A stretch of DNA of 6,295 nucleotides from Gemmatimonadaceae bacterium (GTDB taxonomy: Bacteria > Gemmatimonadota > Gemmatimonadetes > Gemmatimonadales > Gemmatimonadaceae): assembly GCA_025453855.1 (NCBI GenBank), contig JALOPO010000184.1, positions 1-6,295 of the forward strand, in the 5' to 3' direction. Shown here one piece after another: positions 1 to 5,971 of the stretch. Under the pieces are notes generated by a model. The model worked only from the letters and a program-made list of their open reading frames with translations. It did not search any database and was not told the DNA's origin. The translations under genes and the position numbers were made by a program. Every line of letters starts with the position of its first letter. Position 1 is the first letter of the stretch.

Positions 1-687
1 GCCGCGCAGGCCGGGCTCGCGAAGGGCGACAGCATCACGGCGCTCGATGGCGTGGCGATCCGTCGCTGGGACGAGCTCCCGCGACGGGTGCAGCCCGACA
101 CCTCGGGACGGCCGATCGCGGTGTCGTACGTCCGCGGTGGCGAGGCGCGCACGGTGTCGGTGCGCCCGACGATCGTGGTCGACACGAATCCGCGCACGGG
201 GCGGCCGCGGCGGGTGGCGCGCCTCGGGGCGGCGCCGGCGCCGACGGTGGTGCGCGATCGCGTCGGCGTGGGGGAGGCGCTCGGCGAGGGGTGGCGCGAG
301 AGCTGGTCGCACGTGACGAACACCTTCGCGGTGCTGGGCGGGCTCTTCAGCGGCGAGGTCTCGGCGCGCAACCTGGGCGGGCCGCTGCTCATCGCGCAGG
401 CCTCGGTGCAGACGGCGCGTGTCGGCGGGCTGGAGGGGGTGCTGGCGTTGCTGGCGCTGATCAGCGTGAACATCGCGGTGCTCAACCTGCTCCCGGTCCC
501 GGTGCTCGACGGGGGACAGATCATCCTGAACGTGGTCGAGACGGCGATCGGGCGGCCGCTCGCGCCGCGCGTGAAGAACGCGATCCTGTACGTGGGGGTG
601 GCGTTCGTGGTGGTGCTGCTGGTGCTGACGACGGTGAACGACCTCGGCCGGTTGGGCGAGATGCTGCTGGGCTGGTTGCGGCGCTGA
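1..687 (+). CDS. rseP: RseP-type intramembrane zinc metalloprotease (site-2 protease, M50), C-terminal part; 5' end outside window
   Basis: The frame is open from the first base; 228 residues precede the TGA at 685-687. Seen: the segment begins inside a PDZ domain (residues about 1-60, with AGLAKGDSITALDG at 4-17). A linker follows, then SGEVSARNLGGPLLIAQAS (about 116-134), the NLsGP-type block typical of RseP/YaeL proteins. Next come a hydrophobic membrane segment (about 146-165) that runs into LNLLPVPVLDGGQ (161-173), and a last membrane segment (about 197-213). In this family the LDG aspartate (D170 here) is the third zinc ligand. The HExxH motif that supplies the other two lies in the missing N-terminal part, so catalytic competence cannot be confirmed. 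Family role: regulated cleavage of membrane proteins such as anti-sigma factors, in the cytoplasmic membrane. Its own start and promoter are not visible. It is separated from rpsO by 135 nt that contain a new promoter. Confidence 0.93.
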   Translation, partial: AAQAGLAKGDSITALDGVAIRRWDELPRRVQPDTSGRPIAVSYVRGGEARTVSVRPTIVVDTNPRTGRPRRVARLGAAPAPTVVRDRVGVGEALGEGWRESWSHVTNTFAVLGGLFSGEVSARNLGGPLLIAQASVQTARVGGLEGVLALLALISVNIAVLNLLPVPVLDGGQIILNVVETAIGRPLAPRVKNAILYVGVAFVVVLLVLTTVNDLGRLGEMLLGWLRR

Positions 688-733
688 GCGGGGGCGCATG
701 CGTGGGGTCGGTGCGGCATCGTGGCCCCGCCTT
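688..733 (+). terminator. possible weak terminator of the rseP transcript
   Basis: Directly after the rseP stop, GCGGGG (688-693) can pair with CCCCGC (725-730), and the 3' arm is followed by CTTT. The 31-nt loop is long and the T run is only three bases, so this is a weak candidate. Its position, after a gene end and immediately before the rpsO promoter, is the main argument for it. The two elements overlap at 732-733. Confidence 0.22.
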
Positions 734-760
734 TACACCCGCGCCCGCCGGGGCTATTGT
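732..760 (+). promoter_or_regulatory. sigma70-type promoter for rpsO (and probably pnp and genes downstream)
   Basis: Seen: TTTACA at 732-737 (five of six matches to TTGACA), exactly 17 nt of spacer, then TATTGT at 755-760 (four of six matches to TATAAT, including the key T-A and final T). Transcription would start near 766-768 and leave a leader of about 55 nt before the rpsO ATG at 823. The site lies in a short AT-richer patch of an otherwise very GC-rich sequence and in the gap between two genes. No operator could be recognised. Confidence 0.7.
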
Positions 761-789
761 TCTAGGCTTCGACGGATCAACGATTTAGC

Positions 790-812
790 CCCCGCCAGAC
801 CGGCGGGGTGAG
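790..812 (+). promoter_or_regulatory. rpsO leader hairpin that overlaps the ribosome binding site (candidate S15 autoregulatory element)
   Basis: CCCCGCC (790-796) pairs perfectly with GGCGGGG (802-808) around the five-base loop AGACC. The Shine-Dalgarno-like sequence GGGGTGAG lies at 805-812, ten bases before the ATG at 823, so half of it is buried in the stem. No T run follows, so this is not an intrinsic terminator. In several bacteria S15 represses its own translation by binding structured rpsO leaders. A hairpin that hides the ribosome binding site fits that logic, but S15 binding here is inference. Confidence 0.5.
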
Positions 813-822
813 ACACACAGCG

Positions 823-1083
823 ATGGCTTTCGACAAGGCTGCTACGATCGAGAAGTACGGGACGCACGGGACCGACACCGGGTCGACGACGGTGCAGATC
901 GCGGTGCTCACCGAGCGGATCAACTACCTCACCGGGCACTTCAAGACGCACCACAAGGACCATCATGGCCGTCGTGGCCTGCTGAAGATGGTCGGCAAGC
1001 GTCGCCGCCTGCTCGACTATCTCAAGCGGACGGACCTCGAGGGGTATCGCAAGGTCATCGCCGACCTTGGCCTCCGCTACTGA
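823..1083 (+). CDS. rpsO: 30S ribosomal protein S15
   Basis: An 86-residue protein (family usually 86-89) that matches S15 along its whole length. S15 is a primary 16S rRNA binding protein that organises the platform of the 30S subunit. Seen: the start MAFDKAATIEKYGTH, then GTDTGSTTVQIAVLTERI (16-33), LTGHFKTHHKDHHGRRGLL (36-54) with the RNA-contacting histidine/aspartate block, and VGKRRRLLDYLKRTD (57-71). The ATG at 823 is chosen because it gives the canonical S15 N-terminus and has GGGGTGAG (805-812) ten bases upstream. The in-frame GTG at 808 lies inside that ribosome binding site and is rejected. It is followed by pnp after 84 nt, the conserved rpsO-pnp arrangement. Expression is probably driven from the promoter at 732-760 and may be adjusted by the leader hairpin at 790-808. 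Confidence 0.98.
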   Translation: MAFDKAATIEKYGTHGTDTGSTTVQIAVLTERINYLTGHFKTHHKDHHGRRGLLKMVGKRRRLLDYLKRTDLEGYRKVIADLGLRY

Positions 1084-1101
1084 GTCGCAGCCACACGTCG
1101 T

Positions 1102-1135
1102 GAGCGCGCGGGCGCACCATCGCACCCGCGCGCTC
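1102..1135 (+). terminator. rpsO-pnp intergenic stem-loop: attenuator or RNA-processing hairpin
   Basis: GAGCGCGCGGG (1102-1112) and CCCGCGCGCTC (1125-1135) form a perfect 11-bp stem with a 12-base loop. Two further G-C pairs inside the loop (1114-1115 with 1122-1123) are possible beyond one mismatch. The stem is followed by TTGCCATTT, an interrupted T tract. It starts 18 nt after the rpsO stop and ends 32 nt before the pnp start. It could be a partial terminator that gives more rpsO than pnp transcript, a 3' stabiliser of rpsO mRNA, or a processing site as in the Escherichia coli rpsO-pnp operon. Strong full termination is less likely, because no convincing promoter is visible between it and pnp. 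Confidence 0.6.
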
Positions 1136-1167
1136 TTGCCATTTCCATACGCAGAGCAGAACGCGCA

Positions 1168-3345
1168 ATGATGCAGCGGATCGAGAAGACCTTCGCCGGC
1201 CGCAAGCTCGTGATCGAGACCGGGCGCATGGCCAAGCAGGCCGCCGGCAGCGCCCTCGTGACCTTCGGCGACACGATGGTGCTCGCCACGGTGACGGTGA
1301 GCGACAGCCAGAGCACGCTCCCGTTCTTCCCGCTCACGGTCGAGTACCGCGAGAAGACCTACGCCGCGGGGAAGATCCCGGGCGGTTACATCAAGCGCGA
1401 GACGCGCCCCTCCGACGGCGAGATCCTGTCGGCGCGCATCATCGACCGCTCGATCCGCCCGCTCTTCCCCGAGGGGTTCAAGAACGAGGTGCAGGTCTTC
1501 GTCTACGTGATCTCCGCCGACCAGGAGAACGACGCCGACGTGCTCGGGCTGGTGGCCACGAGCTATGCGCTGAACGCGAGCAAGGTGCCGTTCCTCGCCC
1601 CGATCGCCGGCGTGCGCGTGGGACGCATCCAGGGGAAGTGGGTGCTCAACCCGACCTTCCAGCAGGTCGCGGGCTCAAGCGACTCGATCGTGATGGTCGA
1701 GGGTGGCGCGCTCGAGGTGAGCGAGGCCGACATGGTCGAGGCGCTCACGGTGGCGCACAAGGGGGTGCGCGACCTGATCGGCACGCAGGAGGAGCTCCTC
1801 GCCAAGGCGGGGCGCACCCCGAAGATGGCGTGGACGAAGTCGGAGCCCGACGCGGCGGTGGTCGCGCGCGCGACGGCCCTTGCCAAGGATCGCATCGCGC
1901 AGGCGCTCAACCAGGCCGACAAGCACGCGCGCATCGAGGCGGTGGAGGCGATCAAGAAGGAGGTCGCCGCGCAGGTGCTGGCCGAGTTCCCGGACACCGG
2001 CAAGGCGGCGGGGTCGGTCCTCGGGGACCTCGAGTACACCGCGCTCCGCTCGCAGGTGCTCGACACGAAGAAGCGCGTCGACGGGCGCAGCTCGACCGAG
2101 GTGCGTGCGATCTCGATCGACACGGGCCTCCTGCCGCGCGCGCACGGCTCGTCGCTCTTCACGCGCGGGCAGACGCAGGCGCTCGTCACGGCCACGCTCG
2201 GCACGGCCAACGACGTGCAGCGCCTCGACAGCATCGACGACGCGCAGGAGCAGACGAAGTCGTTCATGCTCCACTACAACTTCCCGCCGTTCAGCACCGG
2301 CGAGGTGCGCCCGGTGCGCGGCACGAGCCGCCGCGAGATCGGCCACGGCAACCTGGCCGAGCGCGCGCTGCAGGGCGTGCTCCCGGCGTTCGAGGAGTTC
2401 CCGTACACGATCCGCATCGTCAGCGACGTGCTGGAGTCGAACGGCTCGAGCTCGATGGCCTCGGTCTGCGGCGGCTCGCTGGCGCTCTTCGATGCCGGCG
2501 TGCCGATGAAGGCGGCGGTGGCCGGCGTGGCGATGGGGCTCATCAAGGAAGGCGACCGCTACGCGATCCTCACCGACATCCTCGGTACCGAGGACCACCT
2601 CGGCGACATGGACTTCAAGGTCGCCGGGACGGAGCAGGGGATCACCTCGATCCAGATGGACATCAAGATCGAGGGGCTCGACCTGCGCATCATGACCGAG
2701 GCGCTCGAGCAGGCGCGCCAGGGGCGCCTGCACATCCTCGGCGAGATGAAGAAGGCGCTCGCCGAGCCGCGTGCCGACCTGTCGAACTACGCGCCGCGCA
2801 TCGTGACGGTGACGATCAGCCCGGAGAAGATCGGCGACCTGATCGGCCCGAAGGGGAAGACGATCCGCGGCATCCAGGAGGAGACGGGCGCCGAGATCAC
2901 GGTCGACGATTCGGGGCTCGTCACCATCGCCGCCGTGGGCGGCGAGGCGATGGAGCGCGCCAAGCAGATGGTGCGCGCGATCACCGCCGAGCCGATCGTG
3001 GGCGATGTCTACGAGGGCACGGTGAAGAGCATCACGGCCTTCGGCGCCTTCGTCGAGATCATGCCCGGGACCGAGGCGCTGCTCCACATCTCGGAGCTCA
3101 AGCACGGCCGCGTGGAGAAGACCGAGGACGTGGTCAAGAAGGGCGAGCGCGTGCGCGTGAAGCTGATCGACCGCGACGAGCGCGGGCGGCTCCGCCTGAG
3201 CATGAAGGCGCTCGAGCCGAAGCCCGAGGGAACGGTCGACGAGGTGCCGGAGGAGACGGCCGGTGCCGCGGCGGGCGAGGGCGGCGAGCGTCCGGAGCGG
3301 GGCGAGCGCCGCGGTGGGCGCGGCGAGGGCCGGCGCCGCTCGTGA
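1168..3345 (+). CDS. pnp: polyribonucleotide nucleotidyltransferase (polynucleotide phosphorylase, PNPase)
   Basis: A 725-residue PNPase (E. coli 711), the phosphate-dependent 3'-5' exoribonuclease of bacterial RNA turnover that works as a trimer in the cytoplasm. Domains in order: first RNase PH core (about 3-215, with IDRSIRPLFPEGF), helical linker, second RNase PH core (about 305-535), KH domain (about 545-605) with GPKG at 560-563, and S1 domain (about 612-680). Catalytic residues are present: SNGSSSMAS at 424-432 (S428/S429 match E. coli S438/S439), and D476 and D482 in EDHLGDMDF match E. coli D486 and D492. Residues 683-725 form an acidic stretch and then an Arg/Gly-rich tail. Two tandem ATGs (1168, 1171) head the gene; upstream is only the weak AGAGCAGA and no clear Shine-Dalgarno. 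Its TGA overlaps the start of the M16 gene. Confidence 0.98.
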   Translation: MMQRIEKTFAGRKLVIETGRMAKQAAGSALVTFGDTMVLATVTVSDSQSTLPFFPLTVEYREKTYAAGKIPGGYIKRETRPSDGEILSARIIDRSIRPLFPEGFKNEVQVFVYVISADQENDADVLGLVATSYALNASKVPFLAPIAGVRVGRIQGKWVLNPTFQQVAGSSDSIVMVEGGALEVSEADMVEALTVAHKGVRDLIGTQEELLAKAGRTPKMAWTKSEPDAAVVARATALAKDRIAQALNQADKHARIEAVEAIKKEVAAQVLAEFPDTGKAAGSVLGDLEYTALRSQVLDTKKRVDGRSSTEVRAISIDTGLLPRAHGSSLFTRGQTQALVTATLGTANDVQRLDSIDDAQEQTKSFMLHYNFPPFSTGEVRPVRGTSRREIGHGNLAERALQGVLPAFEEFPYTIRIVSDVLESNGSSSMASVCGGSLALFDAGVPMKAAVAGVAMGLIKEGDRYAILTDILGTEDHLGDMDFKVAGTEQGITSIQMDIKIEGLDLRIMTEALEQARQGRLHILGEMKKALAEPRADLSNYAPRIVTVTISPEKIGDLIGPKGKTIRGIQEETGAEITVDDSGLVTIAAVGGEAMERAKQMVRAITAEPIVGDVYEGTVKSITAFGAFVEIMPGTEALLHISELKHGRVEKTEDVVKKGERVRVKLIDRDERGRLRLSMKALEPKPEGTVDEVPEETAGAAAGEGGERPERGERRGGRGEGRRRS

Positions 3346-4610
3346 CGGGACTGGCGGTGACGCCCGAGCAGGGCGTCATGCGCACCGTGCTGGCGAATGG
3401 GCTGACCGTGCTCTCGGAATCCGTTCCGGGAGTGCGGTCGGTTGCATTCGGGGCGTGGGTGCGGAGCGGGTCGATGCACGAGGCGCCCGAGGAGATGGGA
3501 ATCGCCCACCTGCTCGAGCACATGGTGTTCAAGGGGACCGCGCGCCACACGGCGCGGGAGCTCGCGCTCGCGCTCGAGGTGCTCGGCGGCTCGCTCGACG
3601 CGTACACCACGCGCGAGCACACGAGCTACCAGGCGCGCGTGCTCGACGAGCACCTCGTGCAGGCCTGCGACGTGATCGGGGAGCTCGTCTTCGCGCCGCA
3701 GCTCCGCGAGGCCGACCTGGCGCTCGAGCGCAAGGTGATCCTCGAGGAGATCGCGATGGTCGACGACACGCCCGACGACGTGGTGTTCGACCTGCACGCG
3801 GCGGCGATGTTTCCCGGACATCCGTACGGCTTCTCGATCCTCGGCACCAAGGAGACGGTGTCGTCGATCACCGCGGCGCAGCTGCGGGCGCGGCACGAGC
3901 GTGCGTATCGCCCGGGCCAGGTCGTGGTGGCGGCCGTCGGGAGCGTGACGCACGAGGCGCTGCTCGAGGCGCTCGAGCGCACGGGGTGGGCCGCACAGCC
4001 CGCCGGGACGCTCCCGCCGCCCGTCGCACCGGTGCCGGTCATGCCGGTGCTCGGGCAGTCGCACGTCCGGCGCCGTGATGCGACGCAGGTACACATCGTG
4101 CTCGGCGGGCACGCCCCGCGCCACGATGCGCCCGATCGCCAGGCGCTGGCCGTGGCGAGCACGCTGCTGGGGGGCGGGATGAGTTCGCGCCTCTTCCAGC
4201 GGGTGCGCGAGGACCTCGGGCTGGCCTACGCGGTCTACGCCTTCAGCAACACGCAGGCCGACACGGGGCAGCACGGCGTCTACCTCGCGACCAATCCCGA
4301 GCAGGGCGAGGCCGCGCTGCGCGTGGTGCGCGAGGAGATGGCGGCGGTGGCCGGCGGCGCGATGGACGAGGCCGAGATCATGACCGGCATCAACCAGCTG
4401 AAGGGGCAGACGGTGCTCTCGCTCGACGGCCTCTCGGCGCGCCTCTATCGCGCCGCCGGCGTGGCCCTCTACGACGAACCGTACAAGTCGCTGTCGGAGC
4501 TGCTCGCGGAGCTCGACGCGATCACGCCGGCCCAGGTGCGCGCCGCCTGCGCCGAGTATCTCGATCCGGCGCGCACCTACACCCTGAGCCTCGGTCCCAC
4601 GCGCGCGTGA
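3342..4610 (+). CDS. M16B-family zinc peptidase (processing-peptidase-like, pitrilysin clan)
   Basis: From the GTG at 3342 this is 422 residues, usual for single-unit M16B proteins. Seen: N-terminal block RTVLANGLTVLSE, the inverted zinc motif HLLEH (H56, E59, H60), and the downstream acidic ligand in ILEEIAMVDD (E135 or E136), at the expected spacing. A second-half domain has GGGMSSRLFQRVREDLGLAY (277-296), including the conserved Arg and Tyr of the substrate-binding lobe. Both halves are intact, so an active homodimer is plausible. No signal peptide is seen, which suggests a cytoplasmic protein. The start is uncertain: GTG 3342 overlaps the pnp stop (GTGA) with GAGGG 12 nt upstream; GTG 3357 has GACGGGA nearby; ATG 3378 would give 410 residues and still keep the whole domain. 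M16 genes directly after pnp are known from Bacillus and Mycobacterium (pepR); the physiological substrate is not known to me. Confidence 0.93.
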   Translation: MTGLAVTPEQGVMRTVLANGLTVLSESVPGVRSVAFGAWVRSGSMHEAPEEMGIAHLLEHMVFKGTARHTARELALALEVLGGSLDAYTTREHTSYQARVLDEHLVQACDVIGELVFAPQLREADLALERKVILEEIAMVDDTPDDVVFDLHAAAMFPGHPYGFSILGTKETVSSITAAQLRARHERAYRPGQVVVAAVGSVTHEALLEALERTGWAAQPAGTLPPPVAPVPVMPVLGQSHVRRRDATQVHIVLGGHAPRHDAPDRQALAVASTLLGGGMSSRLFQRVREDLGLAYAVYAFSNTQADTGQHGVYLATNPEQGEAALRVVREEMAAVAGGAMDEAEIMTGINQLKGQTVLSLDGLSARLYRAAGVALYDEPYKSLSELLAELDAITPAQVRAACAEYLDPARTYTLSLGPTRA

Positions 4611-4660
4611 GCACGCTGCGCGACGAGGCCCTCCCCCTCATCGCACGCATCGACCCATGA
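4607..4660 (+). CDS. putative 17-codon coupling ORF between the M16 gene and ald
   Basis: A GTG at 4607-4609 overlaps the M16 stop as GTGA. The frame stays open for 17 codons (VSTLRDEALPLIARIDP, with Met expected at the first position). It ends at a TGA (4658-4660) that overlaps the ald start as ATGA. It therefore fills the whole gap and shares bases with both neighbours. No Shine-Dalgarno precedes either this GTG or the ald ATG, so its use would be by ribosomes continuing from the M16 gene and reinitiating at ald. I recognise no homology. A short open frame with GTGA/ATGA ends can arise by chance in such GC-rich DNA. The real content may be only a 46-nt spacer. Confidence 0.25.
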   Translation: MSTLRDEALPLIARIDP

Positions 4661-5772
4661 AGATCGCCGTCCCGAAGGAGATCAAGACGAACGAGAACCG
4701 CGTGGCGCTCGTCCCGGCGGGCGCCGAGGCGCTCGTCGCGTCCGGCCACGAGGTGACCATCGAGACCGGTGCCGGCGAGGGCAGCGGCTTCAGCGACGCC
4801 GACTACACCGCCGTGGGGGCGCGCATCGCCCCCGACGCCGCGAGCACGTGGCGGAGCGCGGAGCTGCTGCTGAAGGTGAAGGAGCCGATCGCCGCCGAAT
4901 GGCCGCACCTGCGTCCCGACCTGGTGCTGTTCACCTACTTCCACTTCGCCGCCGACGAGCCGCTCACGCGCGCGCACGCGCAGAGCGGGGCGACGTGCAT
5001 CGCGTACGAGACGGTGGAGCTGCCGTCGCGCGAGCTCCCGCTGCTCACGCCGATGAGCGAGGTGGCGGGGCGGATGGCGGTGCAGGAAGGCGCCAAGTAC
5101 CTCGAGAAGCTCTACGGCGGTCGCGGCGTGCTGCTGGGCGGCGTGCCGGGCGTTCCGCCGGCGAAGGTGGTGATCCTCGGCGGCGGCGTGGTGGGGACGA
5201 ACGCGGCGAAGATGGCGGCGGGGATGGGGGCCAAGGTCACGATCCTCGACCTCTCGCTGGAGCGGCTGCGCTACCTGAGCGACGTGATGCCGGCGAACGT
5301 GCAGCTGATCCACAGCAATCGCCACAACATCCTGGAGCAGATCAGCACCGCGGACCTCGTCATCGGCGGCGTGCTGATCCCGGGGGCGAAGGCGCCGAAG
5401 CTCATCCGGCGCGATGACCTGAAGCGCATGCGCCCCGGCGCGGTGATCGTGGACGTGGCGGTGGACCAGGGTGGCTGCGTGGAGACGATCAAGGCGACGA
5501 CGCACGAGAACCCGACGTACGTGGTGGACGGCGTGATCCACTACGGCGTCGCGAACATGCCCGGCGGCGTGCCGCGCACGTCGACGCTGGCGCTCACCAA
5601 CGCCACGTATCCGTACGTGATGCAGCTGGCGGGGCATGGCTGGAAGCGTGCGCTGGCGGCGAGCCCGGCGCTGCTCAAGGGGCTGAACATGACCGGCGGG
5701 AAGTGCACCTACCGCGCGGTGGCCGAGTCGTTCGGGCTCGAGTACCACGAGCCGGCGCAGTTCGTGGAGTGA
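4657..5772 (+). CDS. ald: alanine dehydrogenase (NAD-dependent)
   Basis: A 371-residue protein, the exact usual size for Ald, which interconverts L-alanine and pyruvate plus ammonia with NAD(H) in the cytoplasm. Seen: N-terminus MKIAVPKEIKTNENRVALVP with substrate residue R15, LLKVKEP with K75, TYFHF with the catalytic H96, the Rossmann motif VVILGGGVVG (171-180), an NAD-ribose aspartate at D198 (LDLS), and the second catalytic residue D270 in DVAVDQGGC. The block VANMPGGVPRTST (298-310) is also characteristic. Nothing essential is missing. The ATG at 4657 gives the canonical N-terminus and no upstream in-frame start exists. There is no Shine-Dalgarno directly upstream, so translation may depend on coupling to the preceding gene or mini-ORF. 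It lies 46 nt after the M16 gene and probably ends the operon, with a strong hairpin 58 nt after its stop. Confidence 0.97.
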   Translation: MKIAVPKEIKTNENRVALVPAGAEALVASGHEVTIETGAGEGSGFSDADYTAVGARIAPDAASTWRSAELLLKVKEPIAAEWPHLRPDLVLFTYFHFAADEPLTRAHAQSGATCIAYETVELPSRELPLLTPMSEVAGRMAVQEGAKYLEKLYGGRGVLLGGVPGVPPAKVVILGGGVVGTNAAKMAAGMGAKVTILDLSLERLRYLSDVMPANVQLIHSNRHNILEQISTADLVIGGVLIPGAKAPKLIRRDDLKRMRPGAVIVDVAVDQGGCVETIKATTHENPTYVVDGVIHYGVANMPGGVPRTSTLALTNATYPYVMQLAGHGWKRALAASPALLKGLNMTGGKCTYRAVAESFGLEYHEPAQFVE

Positions 5773-5830
5773 CGGCGCGGTCGGGCGCCGGCGCGGGTGG
5801 CCGGCTGCCGGGCGCGTCAATTGCGTAGCG

Positions 5831-5869
5831 GGGGACGGGGGGTGGCCGCGGGCTGCCGGCCCCGTCCCC
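5831..5869 (+). terminator. stem-loop downstream of ald (probable transcript end without a U tract)
   Basis: GGGGACGGGG (5831-5840) and CCCCGTCCCC (5860-5869) form a perfect 10-bp stem around a 19-base GC-rich loop, in which GGC (5844-5846) and GCC (5855-5857) may pair again. It begins 58 nt after the ald stop. No T run follows, so it is not a textbook intrinsic terminator. It could be a U-less terminator or a 3'-end stabilising structure, or it could belong to the mreB upstream region. Confidence 0.45.
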
Positions 5870-5936
5870 TGCCCGCATCCGGACGCTTCATGTAGGTTGT
5901 TGCGGGACAAACTCTTGCCTTTCCTCGTGACCCTCC

Positions 5937-5959
5937 GGCCCGGCCCGCGCGACCGGGCC
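5937..5959 (+). promoter_or_regulatory. hairpin in the mreB 5' leader
   Basis: GGCCCGG (5937-5943) pairs perfectly with CCGGGCC (5953-5959) around the nine-base loop CCCGCGCGA. The stem ends 12 nt before the mreB ATG at 5972, where a Shine-Dalgarno would normally lie. The intervening sequence TTCCCGCCATAG contains no purine-rich ribosome binding site. It may position the ribosome or regulate mreB translation, or it may be an accident of high G+C. Confidence 0.35.
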
Positions 5960-5971
5960 TTCCCGCCATAG

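Larger units (their letters stand above)
5773..5971. other. non-coding region between ald and mreB
   Basis: These 199 nt hold no supportable gene. They contain a GC-rich inverted repeat at 5831-5869 and a second at 5937-5959. Between them lies a patch (about 5887-5930) clearly richer in A and T than its surroundings, which is the likeliest place for an mreB promoter. I could not fit a good -35/-10 pair there: TAGGTT (5893-5898) is a possible -10 but has no matching -35 hexamer at 16-18 nt. No tRNA or recognised RNA family was seen. Confidence 0.6.

Noticed and set aside
291..788. Alternative + strand frame overlapping the rseP end and the rpsO promoter
   Set aside because: It is out of frame with the conserved RseP motifs, and its translation is Arg/Gly/Ala-rich without any domain.
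808..822. GTG at 808 as an earlier rpsO start
   Set aside because: It lies inside the ribosome binding site and would add five residues not found in S15 proteins; ATG 823 gives the canonical N-terminus.
1136..1164. TTGCCA (1136-1141) as the -35 of a separate pnp promoter
   Set aside because: It matches five of six bases, but no acceptable -10 lies 16-18 nt downstream, and the hexamer is part of the sequence following the stem-loop.
1675..3105. Long antisense open frame opposite pnp (about 476 codons)
   Set aside because: It lies wholly within a fully conserved pnp. Its translation is dominated by Arg, His, Leu and Asp with no recognisable domain, typical of shadow frames in GC-rich DNA.
1638..3341. 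Upstream extension of the M16 frame through pnp, as if it were a 990-residue protein
   Set aside because: The part before 3342 is repetitive Arg/Gly/Ala-rich shadow of pnp. Recognisable M16 sequence begins only after the pnp stop, so a fusion protein is not supported.
3009..4274. Antisense open frame across the pnp end and the M16 gene
   Set aside because: Same shadow-frame composition, no domain, and both genes on the + strand are intact.
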